From positions 1 to 64,000 of the forward strand of contig JAOARN010000071.1 of the NCBI GenBank assembly GCA_025210485.1: a DNA stretch of 64,000 nucleotides, written 5' to 3'. This document shows positions 19,531 through 29,285 of this stretch, one piece after another. How positions within the stretch are numbered: position 1 is the stretch's first letter; each line of letters opens with the position of its first letter. This DNA comes from Marinifilaceae bacterium (GTDB lineage: Bacteria > Bacteroidota > Bacteroidia > Bacteroidales > Marinifilaceae). A program made the translations under genes and the position numbers. The notes below the pieces were generated by a model. The model was not told the DNA's origin. It did no database searches and saw only the letters and a program-made list of their open reading frames with translations.

Positions 19531-20469
19531 ATGAATAATCGAAGAAGAAATTTTGATAAGAAAAGACGATACACGAAGTCGAATGATAAGGATTATAATG
19601 AAAATTCTTATAAAAGAAGAAATGATGATAGAAAACAGTCAGACAAAGACGATTCTAGAAAATATTCTAAGCCCTTGACAGAAGAAAAAAAAGATGAACT
19701 AAGAAAAAAGCATTATAGTAAAAAGAAACAACTTAAGCATGCCAAAACTAATTTGCCAACTGATGGAATGATAAGATTAAATAAATACATATCAAACTCA
19801 GGAGAATGTTCAAGAAGAGTTGCTGATAGTATGATAAGTGCAGGAAAGGTGAAGCTGAATGGTAAAACCATTACCGATGTTGGTACAAAGGTTCATTATA
19901 AAGATAAGGTAGAGGTAAACGGTAAACAGGTTTTCTTTGAAGAGAAGAAATATATTTTATTAAACAAACCAAAGGATTATGTTACTACATCAGATGATCC
20001 AGAAGGAAGAAAAATAGTTCTTGATCTTGTTAAAAATGCTTGCTCTGAAAGAATATATCCAGTAGGTAGATTGGATAGAGCAACCACAGGTTTGCTATTG
20101 TTAACAAATGATGGAGAAATGACAAAGCGCCTGACTCACCCTAGATACGAAAAAAAGAAAATATATCATGTTTTTCTTGATAAGCCATTTTTGAAAGTAG
20201 ACTTCAATAAACTAAAATCTGGTATCGAGTTAGAAGATGGATTCATTCAACCTGATGAAATTAGTTATGTTGAATCTGATAAGAAACAAGTTGGTGTTGA
20301 AATTCATTCAGGAAAGAAACATATTGTACGTAGAATGTTTAAACATTTTGGATATCAGGTTGTGAAGTTAGATAGAGTTTATTTTGCAGGTTTAACCAAA
20401 AGAAATCTGCCAAGAGGTAAGTGGAGATTCTTAACTGAGGAAGAAATTAGAATGTTGAAACTTTTCTAA
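19531..20469 (+). CDS. RluB/RsuA-family rRNA pseudouridine synthase with a basic N-terminal extension
   Basis: The enzyme isomerises a uridine in rRNA, most likely in the 23S peptidyl-transferase region as RluB does. Residues 80-125 form the S4 RNA-binding domain (IRLNKYISNSGECSRRVAD). The catalytic domain has the motif GRLDRATTGLLLLTNDG with catalytic D182, and the later KHIVRRMF segment. The first 75 residues are an Arg/Lys/Asp-rich, low-complexity tail that is probably disordered; this is common for the family in Bacteroidota. RluB versus RluF/RsuA specificity is inferred. Confidence 0.88.
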   Translation: MNNRRRNFDKKRRYTKSNDKDYNENSYKRRNDDRKQSDKDDSRKYSKPLTEEKKDELRKKHYSKKKQLKHAKTNLPTDGMIRLNKYISNSGECSRRVADSMISAGKVKLNGKTITDVGTKVHYKDKVEVNGKQVFFEEKKYILLNKPKDYVTTSDDPEGRKIVLDLVKNACSERIYPVGRLDRATTGLLLLTNDGEMTKRLTHPRYEKKKIYHVFLDKPFLKVDFNKLKSGIELEDGFIQPDEISYVESDKKQVGVEIHSGKKHIVRRMFKHFGYQVVKLDRVYFAGLTKRNLPRGKWRFLTEEEIRMLKLF

Positions 20470-20476
20470 AAAAGAA

Positions 20477-20515
20477 TAAAAAAGCTATTTATGTCAAATA
20501 TAAATAGCTTTTTTG
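20477..20515. terminator. Bidirectional terminator between the RluB-like and T9SS plug genes
   Basis: The arms aaaaaagctatttat and ataaatagctttttt pair perfectly, giving a T run on either strand between two convergent genes. Confidence 0.88.
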
Positions 20516-20518
20516 TTT

Positions 20519-21766
20519 TTAATATAAAAAGCTACTAGAATCGATATTTTGATATCCTATCAGTCTATCCGTATTTAGTTGATAGTCGTAGTAGTATAAG
20601 AAAATATTATATAGGTTTTGTGTTTGCCAAAAACTAGATCCTATTGCTGAGCCCCTACTATTACTATGAAGCATGTATTCGTAGTAACCTTGTTTTAAAA
20701 GCATAGTTTTAATATACACCTTATTGTCGGAGTCATAAATCATCTTATTTTCGGATGATTTATCATAACTGTTAAAATAACCAGCAATATAGATATCGGA
20801 GTCTTTTATATCTGACTTGTATGCGAAAGTAACATATATATAATCAGATTCGATATTAGGGTCATCCCCAAAGTCAGTATCATGCAAGAACATGCCGTTT
20901 GCATCTTTTTCATAGAAATAGTTGTCTGTATTGTTTGGTGATATGGGATTGAGCAATGCATGTATTTTGTCCTGTTCTTTCTCTATTTTGAAAATATGTC
21001 TATCTATATATTTGTAACTTCGAGTATTAAATCTAAAAAATTCATTAGCCCCAGAAAATCTTATCTCTGGATTGTCGTAAACTAATTTTTTGTTTTTGAT
21101 AAAATCAGGTTTTAAGAATTTGGAACTTTCGTCAAATCTATAATTTTGGCATATCTTTAATTTAATTTCAGATAAAGCATTTGATATATTAAAATTAGGG
21201 TGGTCAACAATGATGCTAATTTGTTGATCTGTTTCTCTAGTTTTAAAATTTATTGGTTTTTTTATTTTTCCCGATATATTGACAAGATTTTCTTTTATCA
21301 TAAATCTTCTTCGGAAAACTATGTTTTCACATTCAAAATCATCGTAAACTTCTATAATATAATTTCCCGATATTTTAAATTTAATATCCTTGTTCGGAAA
21401 TTTAAAGGAATAATGAACATAGCTTACAATTGTATTAAAAGAGAAGTCATAATCTAGTATTTCATTGTTTGAAAAACCTTCAAGGTAATCGAATTCAGAA
21501 AGGTTTGATTTTTCCCAATTTGACTTACAGTGAAAAAAACGATAATTATATGTTTTGTTTTCATCAGTTAAATCATCAAAAGATAAGCACAATTCTTCAT
21601 TGGAATTTAAATCAATGATTGGAAAACTTGTTTTGTTCTCGGAATTGAAAAGGCATACAGATTTAATACTCTTTTTGAATATCTTGTTTTGATTTATTTT
21701 AATTGTCGAATAACTGGTCGAAGATGCAATGCATAATATTATACATAGAATTATGCTGTGTTTCAT
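20519..21766 (-). CDS. Type IX secretion system plug protein (DUF5103 family)
   Basis: A 415-residue exported protein. I choose the ATG at 21766 because it places a clean signal peptide (MKHSIILCIILCIASS) at the N-terminus; the longer frame starting at 21799 would bury it. The body matches the DUF5103 pattern: the RFFHCKSNWEKSNLSEFDYLEGF region, a central beta domain (residues about 180-230), the conserved DTDFGDDPNIESDYIYVTF stretch and a C-terminal IAGYFNSY...M.Y....Y......LKQGYYEYML domain. This family is known as the plug that closes the periplasmic side of the SprA translocon pore. Its presence implies that the host uses type IX secretion; no other T9SS gene is in the window. Confidence 0.82.
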   Translation of the reverse strand: MKHSIILCIILCIASSTSYSTIKINQNKIFKKSIKSVCLFNSENKTSFPIIDLNSNEELCLSFDDLTDENKTYNYRFFHCKSNWEKSNLSEFDYLEGFSNNEILDYDFSFNTIVSYVHYSFKFPNKDIKFKISGNYIIEVYDDFECENIVFRRRFMIKENLVNISGKIKKPINFKTRETDQQISIIVDHPNFNISNALSEIKLKICQNYRFDESSKFLKPDFIKNKKLVYDNPEIRFSGANEFFRFNTRSYKYIDRHIFKIEKEQDKIHALLNPISPNNTDNYFYEKDANGMFLHDTDFGDDPNIESDYIYVTFAYKSDIKDSDIYIAGYFNSYDKSSENKMIYDSDNKVYIKTMLLKQGYYEYMLHSNSRGSAIGSSFWQTQNLYNIFLYYYDYQLNTDRLIGYQNIDSSSFLY

Positions 21767-21799
21767 ATTTTTTGAATTAATTAAGTTTACATTAATCAA

Positions 21800-22133
21800 A
21801 AATACTATTTTTTTTATGTTAGATTATCTATAACTTTATAAAAGATTAAAAGTATAATAAATTTCTCATATCCGAATGAGCTAAAGATATAAAGCTTATG
21901 TGTATGTTTTTGGGTGTAGGATATAAATAATGAAATCTTATTGTTTTATAATTAAACCATTGTTTAAGCTAGTGGAAAATTATATTTTCTTAACTAAGAA
22001 AAAGAATTTAACTATTATCTTTGAAAAAAATTAAAAATTTTTCTAATCTTAGAAATATTACTTTTAGTTTTTTCGTTATGATATTTAAGTTTTACAGTGA
22101 TTCCTTATCACTAAAAGAAAAAATAGAACAGTC
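21800..22133. other. Divergent promoter region between the T9SS plug and heptose kinase genes
   Basis: No gene is seen. The region is very AT-rich and should hold two divergent promoters, but no -33/-7 pair stands out. Confidence 0.4.
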
Positions 22134-23132
22134 TTGGGAAAATTAGATATAAAGAAGTTATTTTCAGAATTCAATACATTAAATATATTAATAGTAGGAG
22201 ATGTGATGTTGGACTCCTATGTTTGGGGAAAAGTAGATCGAATATCACCAGAAGCGCCAGTTCCAGTCTTGTCCTGCACTGATAGGGAGGATAGATTGGG
22301 AGGAGCAGCCAATGTAGCATTAAATGTAAAATCAATGGGGGCTACACCAATCTTATGTTCGGTAATAGGTAATGATGAAAGTGGAGTGAAGGTTAAGTCG
22401 TTGATGAATGATAATTCCTTTATGATAGAAGGTCTTGTAGAGACTAATGAAAGGAGGACAACAGTAAAAACTCGTTTTGTTAGTGGTAGCCAGCATATGA
22501 TACGTGTCGATGAAGAGGATGTTTTTGATATATCGAAAGACATTGAGAATGAAATGCTAGGAAAGATTTATAACATAATACAAGAAAAGAAGATCGATGC
22601 TCTTGTTTTTCAGGATTATGATAAAGGTGTTTTAACTTCAGGTCTTATAGGTAAAGTTACGGATATGTGTAAAAGTAATTCTATACCTATATTGGTAGAT
22701 CCAAAGAAGAAGAATTTCTTTGAATATAAAAATGTTGATTTATTTAAACCTAACTTTAAGGAGTTTACAGAAGGTTTGAATATTAAGTTAGATAAATCCG
22801 ATAATGAATCCATACATAATCAAGCATTGAAATTTATGTCTGATTATAATATTAAATCATTATTGGTTACATTATCGGAAAATGGGGTGCTCGTATCTAA
22901 TAGTAAAGGGTATGAGCATATTCCTGCAGTTTTAAGGAAGATTTCAGACGTTTCGGGAGCAGGAGATACGGTGATTAGTGTTGCTTCCTTATGTTTAGCA
23001 GCAAATTTATCAATGAAACATATAGCAGAAATATCAAATAGAGCAGGGGGTATTGTATGTGAGGTTCCTGTGGTTGTTCCAATAGATAAGAACAAACTTC
23101 AGACCGAATGTATCGAAATATATGAAAATTAG
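22134..23132 (+). CDS. rfaE1: D-glycero-beta-D-manno-heptose-7-phosphate kinase (RfaE1/HldE kinase domain, PfkB family)
   Basis: A cytoplasmic sugar kinase of 332 residues in the route to ADP-heptose for LPS core. The N-terminus has the family signature VGDVMLDSYVWGKVDRISPEAPVPVL followed by DRLGGAANVA; the C-terminus has the PfkB signature DVSGAGDTV with the catalytic Asp. It lacks the HldE adenylyltransferase half, so that step must be encoded elsewhere. The start is odd: an in-frame stop at 22098 leaves no ATG before the conserved region, so translation must begin at the TTG at 22134 or another non-ATG codon. Confidence 0.82.
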   Translation: MGKLDIKKLFSEFNTLNILIVGDVMLDSYVWGKVDRISPEAPVPVLSCTDREDRLGGAANVALNVKSMGATPILCSVIGNDESGVKVKSLMNDNSFMIEGLVETNERRTTVKTRFVSGSQHMIRVDEEDVFDISKDIENEMLGKIYNIIQEKKIDALVFQDYDKGVLTSGLIGKVTDMCKSNSIPILVDPKKKNFFEYKNVDLFKPNFKEFTEGLNIKLDKSDNESIHNQALKFMSDYNIKSLLVTLSENGVLVSNSKGYEHIPAVLRKISDVSGAGDTVISVASLCLAANLSMKHIAEISNRAGGIVCEVPVVVPIDKNKLQTECIEIYEN

Positions 23133-23353
23133 ATATTTTATATTGTTAATTGTTGATAAGTTTTTTGAAATTTAAGTTGAAACAGAATTTAAATTGTCAC
23201 TTAAAATATTAACTTTACCTAGTTGTTTAAAAACCGTTTTTGTTTATGTAAAGTAAAAACAGTTAAAATGTTAATTGTTAGCTTCTTACAGCAAAGACAA
23301 TGTTTAAATAACGATAAATACAAAATGTCTTATAAATCAAAACCTAAACATTT

Positions 23354-24115
23354 ATGAGTAAAATAATAGCTCTGGCAAATCAAAAAGGAGGAGTAGGAAA
23401 AACTACTACAGCTATAAACTTGGCATCAAGTTTAGCAGTACTTGAAAAAAGAGTTCTGATAGTAGATGCAGATCCACAAGCAAACTCAACATCCGGAATA
23501 GGCTTTGATGTTAGAACTATTGAGAATAGTATTTATGAATGTATTATTGACAATGTTGATCCCGATAATGCAATACTAAATAGTGAGATAAAAGGATTTG
23601 ATATTTTACCCTCTCACATAGACCTTGTTGGTGCTGAGATAGAAATGCTTAATCTAAATGAAAGAGAGCTGATACTATCAAAAATTTTGGAACCAATGAA
23701 GGAGAGATATGATTATATTCTTATAGATTGTTCGCCGTCATTGGGGCTTATTACTGTAAATGCTTTGACAGCAGCTGATTCTGTAATTATTCCTGTTCAA
23801 TGCGAGTATTTTGCATTAGAAGGCTTGGGTAAATTATTAAATACTATTAAAATAATTCAAGGGAGATTAAATCCAGAATTGAAAATTGAAGGATTTTTAC
23901 TAACTATGTATGATAGTCGATTAAGGCTCTCAAATCAAGTTGTTAGTGAGGTGAGAAAGCATTTTCAGGATATGGTTTTTGAAACCATGATTCAGCGAAA
24001 TATTAAATTAGGTGAAGCTCCAAGTTATGGAAAGCCCGCAATACTGTACGATGCAGAATCTACAGGTGCAATTAATTATCTAAATCTTGCTAGAGAATTA
24101 ATAAAAAAGTCATAA
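23354..24115 (+). CDS. parA: Chromosome-partitioning ATPase ParA/Soj
   Basis: A deviant-Walker ATPase of 253 residues. The Walker A motif KGGVGKTTT with its signature Lys is at about 11-19, followed by VDADPQANST, the DCSPSLG Walker B region and PVQCEYFALEGL. Together with ParB it drives origin segregation. There is no N-terminal DNA-binding extension, so it is a chromosomal-type ParA. It is first in the operon parA-parB-DUF5683; parB begins 64 bases after it. Confidence 0.95.
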   Translation: MSKIIALANQKGGVGKTTTAINLASSLAVLEKRVLIVDADPQANSTSGIGFDVRTIENSIYECIIDNVDPDNAILNSEIKGFDILPSHIDLVGAEIEMLNLNERELILSKILEPMKERYDYILIDCSPSLGLITVNALTAADSVIIPVQCEYFALEGLGKLLNTIKIIQGRLNPELKIEGFLLTMYDSRLRLSNQVVSEVRKHFQDMVFETMIQRNIKLGEAPSYGKPAILYDAESTGAINYLNLARELIKKS

Positions 24116-24179
24116 ATAATTATGACCATTTAATTAGAGAAAAATCAAACAAAATAAACAATATCAAGCTAATAAAAAA

Positions 24180-25058
24180 ATGGCGAAAAAAAGTGCATTA
24201 GGACGAGGATTGGGTGCTTTAATAGAGGATGGTGCTGAACTAAAAGCTAAAAATAAAAATACAGATTTAACCAAAGAGATTGATCTTTCAAAAATAGAAT
24301 CAAATCCATTTCAGCCTAGAACAAGATTTAATCAAGAATCAATAGAGGAACTGGCTCAATCAATTCGACTTTTGGGTATAGTACAGCCTGTTACACTTAG
24401 AAAAATATCTAATGATAAATATCAATTAATAGCTGGGGAACGTCGTGTAAAAGCATCAAAACTTGCTGGTCTTGAAAAAGTGCCTGCTTATATAAGAGAG
24501 GCTAATGACGATGCAATGCTTGAATTAGCTTTGGTAGAAAATATTCAGCGTGAAGACCTCGATTCTATTGAAATTGCAATAAGTTATCAGCGTTTGATTG
24601 AGGAGTGTAGTTTAACTCATGAAAATCTTTCTGAAAGAGTTGGTAAGAAGCGTTCGACTATTTCTAATTACCTTAGATTACTGAAATTACCTGCCGAAAT
24701 ACAATTGGGTTTAAGAAACAAGCAAGTTAGTATGGGACATGCTAGAGCAATTGTTAATGTTGAGGATGCTGAAAAACAGATTGATATATACAATAAAACC
24801 ATTCAGAATGATTATTCTGTAAGGAAAGTTGAGGAGATTGTTAGGTCTCTTAATAATGCTGATGCAGATAAGGCAAAAGATTCTAAAACTGGCTTGTCTG
24901 AAGAATACGTAGGACTAAAGAATCACTTGTCAAATTTCTTTAGTGCTAAAGTTGATATGAAGAGATCTAAAAATGGAAAAGGTAAAATCATTATTCCTTT
25001 TATTTCAGATGATGATTTAGAAAGAATATTAGGAATATTGGACCAAATGAATTCGTAA
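24180..25058 (+). CDS. parB: Chromosome-partitioning protein ParB/Spo0J
   Basis: The N-terminal ParB/Srx domain has the CTP-binding boxes GERRVKASKLAG and ENIQREDL, and the N-terminal tail KSALGRGLGALIE expected to contact ParA. The HTH that reads parS lies near residues 150-170 (HENLSERVGKKRSTISNYLRLLKLP). A C-terminal dimerisation domain ends the 292-residue protein. No parS-like 16-mer was noticed in this window by eye. Operon with parA. Confidence 0.93.
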   Translation: MAKKSALGRGLGALIEDGAELKAKNKNTDLTKEIDLSKIESNPFQPRTRFNQESIEELAQSIRLLGIVQPVTLRKISNDKYQLIAGERRVKASKLAGLEKVPAYIREANDDAMLELALVENIQREDLDSIEIAISYQRLIEECSLTHENLSERVGKKRSTISNYLRLLKLPAEIQLGLRNKQVSMGHARAIVNVEDAEKQIDIYNKTIQNDYSVRKVEEIVRSLNNADADKAKDSKTGLSEEYVGLKNHLSNFFSAKVDMKRSKNGKGKIIIPFISDDDLERILGILDQMNS

Positions 25059-25067
25059 AAATAGAGA

Positions 25068-25724
25068 TTGAAAGTTGTGAGAATATTGAGATTTTGGATT
25101 ACTGTGAGCCTTGTGTTTACAGCTTGCTTGCTTATTACAAATAATACCTACGCAAAACGAAAAGTAAAAAAAGATAGTATATCTATAGTTGAGAGAAAAC
25201 ATTCTCCACATAAGGCTACTATGTATTCTCTTGTATTGCCTGGTTTGGGTCAAATTTATAACAAAAAATATTGGAAACTTCCAATATTATATGCTGGGAT
25301 AGGTGCTACTATATATGCTATAAATTGGAATACAAAAAATTATAACAAATATAAAAACGGTTATAAGGATTTTACTTTATTTATGGAATATAAGTATAGA
25401 CCAGAAGATTCTACCCTGGAAAAGCCAACTGGAACAAGCTATGAAAAATTATATACTACTAATTTCGATGAAAGTTCTGAAAGCTTTGATTCATGGTTTA
25501 AAACACAGCTCCAAAATAAAAAAGATTCATATAAACACGATAGAGATTTAAGTTATATTATTCTTGTTGGTGTATATGTTTTAAATCTTGTAGATGCCGC
25601 AATAGATGCTCATTTTAATGATTTTAATATTAGTGAAGATTTAACGGTGAATGTTAATCCGACTATTAAAAGAAGCTTTATCTCAGGAAACACTATTGGT
25701 CTTACTTGTACAATTAATTTCTAA
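25068..25724 (+). CDS. DUF5683-family membrane protein
   Basis: A 218-residue protein with a signal peptide or membrane anchor (residues 5-28) and a hallmark segment ATMYSLVLPGLGQIYNKKYWKLPILYAGIGATIY with a likely re-entrant or membrane helix, then a second hydrophobic segment (YIILVGVYVLNLVDAAIDAHF) and a C-terminal beta-rich tail. This is the DUF5683 pattern, found after parB in many Bacteroidota; the function is unknown. An in-frame stop at 25056 means the start must be the TTG at 25068 or the GTG at 25077; no ATG fits. Confidence 0.8.
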   Translation: MKVVRILRFWITVSLVFTACLLITNNTYAKRKVKKDSISIVERKHSPHKATMYSLVLPGLGQIYNKKYWKLPILYAGIGATIYAINWNTKNYNKYKNGYKDFTLFMEYKYRPEDSTLEKPTGTSYEKLYTTNFDESSESFDSWFKTQLQNKKDSYKHDRDLSYIILVGVYVLNLVDAAIDAHFNDFNISEDLTVNVNPTIKRSFISGNTIGLTCTINF

Positions 25725-26052
25725 TTGGAAATTGTAGTGAGTTTTAATTTTTATTTAAATAAAGGAAAATTTTATTAGCATAAATGGAAAAAAATTAAAA
25801 CTTAAATGTCCTGATTTTCACAATCTAATATTTATTCGATAGGTCCGTGACTTATAAATAAATATATTTTTATAGATTAATACTATAAAATTGAATAATT
25901 TAGTTTAAATATAATATAGCCATTTGAATTCATAAAAATGGGAAAAATGATAATTCCAATACTGATAATACTATTGGAATTTATTTTTTAATGTAGAATA
26001 GCTTTGGAAACCTAAAACCAAATAAAAATAAAGAGAAATAAGAAAAAATAAT
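25725..26052. other. Intergenic region before the MltD-like gene
   Basis: No gene is seen in 328 bases. It contains the hairpin terminator at 25952-25990 and presumably the mltD promoter. Confidence 0.4.
25952..25990 (+). terminator. Probable terminator of the parA-parB-DUF5683 operon
   Basis: The arms aattccaata and tattggaatt pair perfectly around a ten-base loop and are followed by a T-rich tract. It lies about 230 bases after the last stop codon of the operon. Confidence 0.6.
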
Positions 26053-27762
26053 ATGGGGACGAATAGAGTGAAGATTTGTATAAGTTTACTTTGTGTTTTG
26101 ATGATTTCTGTTTCATGTTCAGTGCAGAAGAAACAGCTCGATTCTAATAAAGAAATTGAGGGAAAACAAACAAATAACCCGAGTAGCGTGGTTAATAAAG
26201 ACACTGTAAGCACAAAGGCTGCTGAGCCAAAACCGGAGATTAGTATAGAAAAAGAGATCTATAGAAAAAAAATAGATGTGAGGAAAAATTTCTATGATCA
26301 AGCAGGTTTTGAAGCTTATGTTAGCTCTGTTGATTCCATGTATAATGAACTGTTAATTAGAAATAATTGGATCTCTAAAGACTATAGAGATTTTGAAGAT
26401 GATTATAGAGGTAACGAACTAGCTGATTCTGTTTATATTGATAGATTATCAAGAATACCATCACTGTTAAATTTATCATATAATGATATAGTAAAAAGAT
26501 TTATAAACCTATATGCTGTAAAGAAAAAGAACCAAGTTGGAACAATGATGGGAACTAGTGAATTGTATTTTCCCTTATTTGAAGAGATTTTAGACAAGGA
26601 AGGTTTGCCTCAAGAACTTAAGTTTCTACCTATTATAGAATCCGCTCTGAATCCAAAAGCATTTTCACGAGCAGGTGCAGCTGGTCTATGGCAGTTTATG
26701 TATTCTACAGGAAGAATGTATGGCTTAAAGGTTAATTCATTTGTAGATGAGCGAATGGATCCTGTGAAATCAACTTATGCTGCTGTAAAATTTCTAAAAG
26801 ATTTATATAATATTTATGGGGATTGGCAATTGGTTATTGCTGCATATAATTGTGGTCCAGGAAATGTAAATAGAGCAATTAGGAGAACTGGAAATAAGCG
26901 TAATTATTGGGATATATATTATAGATTACCAAAAGAAACTAGAGGATATGTGCCTTCTTTTATTGCAGCTGTTTATAGTTTTTACTATGCTAAACAACAC
27001 GGTATTGACGCCAAGAAATGTGAATTACCTATTGCTGTTGATACTGTTAATTTAAAAAAGCCACTACATTTCGATCAAATATGTCAATATTTAAATATCG
27101 ATAAGGAGCAATTAAGACGTCTAAACCCTCAATATAGAGCTGATATTATTCCAGCATACAATTCAACTTATTCGGTTGTTTTACCTGCTAATAAAGTATT
27201 AAGTTTTATAGATATGCAGGATCAGATGTATGCTTATAAAAGTGACTATTATTTTAATTTGAAGGATAAGGTTGTAAGCCCTAGGGATAGATATCAAAGA
27301 TATGCACATGTTACTCCAAAAAATAAGGCAAAATTATTTTATACTGTAAAATCAAATGATGTAGTTGGGCTTATTGCAGATTGGTTTGATGTAAGGACAT
27401 CGGATTTAAGATATTGGAATAATATAAGGAGAAATAGAATTAGAGTTGGTCAGAAACTAGTAGTATATGTTCCTAAATCTAAGTTATCACATTATAAGAG
27501 AATAGCAAAAATGTCATACTCTCAAAAAAGAGCTATGTCTGGAAACACGGTTAAGACTGCAAGTGTGTCGAATATTCAGAAAATAACTAGTGCTGATAGA
27601 AAAAAATATGTAATTTATAAAATTAGACGAGGAGATAATCTTTACACTATTGCAAAAAGATTTGCAGGAATCAGTGATAAAGATATAATAAGATTAAACA
27701 AAATAAATAATCCTAAAGCTCTAAAGATAGGTCAAGAATTAAAAATAAAACTTAGAAGCTAA
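26053..27762 (+). CDS. mltD: MltD-like membrane-bound lytic murein transglycosylase with two LysM domains
   Basis: A lipoprotein (lipobox ISVSC, acylated Cys at about 22) of 569 residues. The SLT domain (about 180-320) has the catalytic Glu at E196 in IIESALNPKAFSRAGAAGLWQFM and the conserved AAYNCGPGNVNRAI. Two LysM repeats lie at about 430-477 and 518-567 and would bind glycan strands. The enzyme cleaves peptidoglycan to 1,6-anhydro products during growth and remodelling. It shares a terminator with the convergent gpsA. Confidence 0.92.
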   Translation: MGTNRVKICISLLCVLMISVSCSVQKKQLDSNKEIEGKQTNNPSSVVNKDTVSTKAAEPKPEISIEKEIYRKKIDVRKNFYDQAGFEAYVSSVDSMYNELLIRNNWISKDYRDFEDDYRGNELADSVYIDRLSRIPSLLNLSYNDIVKRFINLYAVKKKNQVGTMMGTSELYFPLFEEILDKEGLPQELKFLPIIESALNPKAFSRAGAAGLWQFMYSTGRMYGLKVNSFVDERMDPVKSTYAAVKFLKDLYNIYGDWQLVIAAYNCGPGNVNRAIRRTGNKRNYWDIYYRLPKETRGYVPSFIAAVYSFYYAKQHGIDAKKCELPIAVDTVNLKKPLHFDQICQYLNIDKEQLRRLNPQYRADIIPAYNSTYSVVLPANKVLSFIDMQDQMYAYKSDYYFNLKDKVVSPRDRYQRYAHVTPKNKAKLFYTVKSNDVVGLIADWFDVRTSDLRYWNNIRRNRIRVGQKLVVYVPKSKLSHYKRIAKMSYSQKRAMSGNTVKTASVSNIQKITSADRKKYVIYKIRRGDNLYTIAKRFAGISDKDIIRLNKINNPKALKIGQELKIKLRS

Positions 27763-27774
27763 ATTAGTTAGATT

Positions 27775-27818
27775 CAAAAAAATAATGCGTACTATAAAAA
27801 TAGTACGCATTATTTTTT
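27775..27818. terminator. Bidirectional terminator between mltD and gpsA
   Basis: An 18-base perfect stem, with core aatgcgtacta / tagtacgcatt, has A runs on the left and T runs on the right. Confidence 0.9.
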
Positions 27819-28813
27819 TACTTTAGTTCATCAGTAAGTATTTTAATCTCAATAATTGGTGAAATCTTTTGATATAGAATATTATATACAGCCATAGTAA
27901 TTGGCATATGCACATTATATTTATCATTGATTTCCTTAATACATTTTACCGCGTAATATCCTTCAGCAATCATCAACATTTCAAGTTGTGCTGATCTAAC
28001 AGAATAACCTTTACCAATCATAGTTCCAAAGGTTCTATTTCTACTAAACTGAGAGTATGCAGTAACAAGAAGGTCTCCAAGGTATGCAGAGCTTTTAATG
28101 TCTCTGTCGATAGGATGAACCGTGTTAACAAATCTTTTAATTTCCTGTATCGCATTGGAAATTAGGACTGCCTGAAAATTATCACCATATCTAAGACCAT
28201 GACATATTCCAGCAGCAACAGCAAAAACATTTTTCAATACAGAAGCATATTCGGTTCCATAAATATCGTCAGATGTTGTCGTTTTGATATATGCACAGCT
28301 TAGCATTTTGCTAATACTATTTGCTTTGTTAGTATCTTGACAAGAAACTGTAAGGTATGATAATCTTTCCATAGATACCTCTTCTGCATGACAAGGACCC
28401 GAAATTATACAAATATTTTCAATTGGGACATTGTATTTTTCATTAAAAAAAGCTCCTATTATTAGGTTATCTTCGGGAACAATACCCTTTATTGCAGATA
28501 CAATAACTTTATCTTCTAGAGGTTGTTTTAGTTTTTTTAATGCATTTTTTAGGAATGCGGATGGAATAGCAAAAATTAAAATATCTGAATTTTTTACAAT
28601 TTTATTGATATTGCTATAGAAAGTAATCTTTTCGGTATTAAATTCAACACCTGTAAGGTATCTAGGATTATGTCCAGTATTTTTAAAATCTGCGATGCTT
28701 TCAACATTTCGCATATACCAGTTCAATTCCAAATTATTTTCTTGTAGCATTTTAGCTATTGCTGTAGCCCAACTGCCACCTCCAATTATAGCAATTCTTG
28801 ATGATTCATCCAT
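27818..28813 (-). CDS. gpsA: NAD(P)-dependent glycerol-3-phosphate dehydrogenase
   Basis: A cytoplasmic enzyme of 331 residues that makes sn-glycerol-3-phosphate from dihydroxyacetone phosphate for phospholipids. The N-terminal Rossmann loop IIGGGSWATAIA, the SAIKGI and SGPCHAEEV segments, the catalytic Lys region YASVLKNVFAVAAGI and AYLGDLLVTAYSQFSRNRTFG are all present. It is transcribed alone. Confidence 0.93.
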   Translation of the reverse strand: MDESSRIAIIGGGSWATAIAKMLQENNLELNWYMRNVESIADFKNTGHNPRYLTGVEFNTEKITFYSNINKIVKNSDILIFAIPSAFLKNALKKLKQPLEDKVIVSAIKGIVPEDNLIIGAFFNEKYNVPIENICIISGPCHAEEVSMERLSYLTVSCQDTNKANSISKMLSCAYIKTTTSDDIYGTEYASVLKNVFAVAAGICHGLRYGDNFQAVLISNAIQEIKRFVNTVHPIDRDIKSSAYLGDLLVTAYSQFSRNRTFGTMIGKGYSVRSAQLEMLMIAEGYYAVKCIKEINDKYNVHMPITMAVYNILYQKISPIIEIKILTDELK

Positions 28814-29285
28814 ATTGAAAAAATTAGCTTATATAAAAGCATAACCCATTCGGTATATATATTCAAGACTGGTTTTTGATAGCAAGCATATATATCGAAT
28901 AGTAAATAGTGTTATTAATAAAAAAGGAAATAATTGTACATTTTTTGAATAATAAATGTAGAATCATTGCTTTTTGATTGTCGTTTTAAGACTTTGTTGA
29001 TAAATTATTAACAAAATAAAGAAAAAATTTAAACAAATGATAATATACTTAAAATTAATCCTCTAATAAAACTGCCATATAAGTTAAACTTATTTGAGAG
29101 ATTTTAATTCGAGTTTTATTCTCTATTTGTTAAATAGTTTTCCTAGATTTTATATTGGGATTGTAAATCTAATTAGTGGTGTAATTATTGTCTTATATTA
29201 TGTCTAAAATTTATAATCCTTGAATCTATATGATTCAAGGATTATAAATGATTTGAAAAAATACTATTGTGTGTATTTTATTCTT
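28814..29285. other. Intergenic region between gpsA and lysS
   Basis: No gene is seen in 472 bases. It holds the lysS terminator hairpin at 29213-29245 and the gpsA promoter, which I could not pinpoint. Confidence 0.4.
29213..29245 (-). terminator. Terminator hairpin after lysS
   Basis: A perfect 14-base stem (ataatccttgaatc / gattcaaggattat) with a five-base loop, read on the minus strand 40 bases after the stop codon and followed by a short T stretch. Confidence 0.7.
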
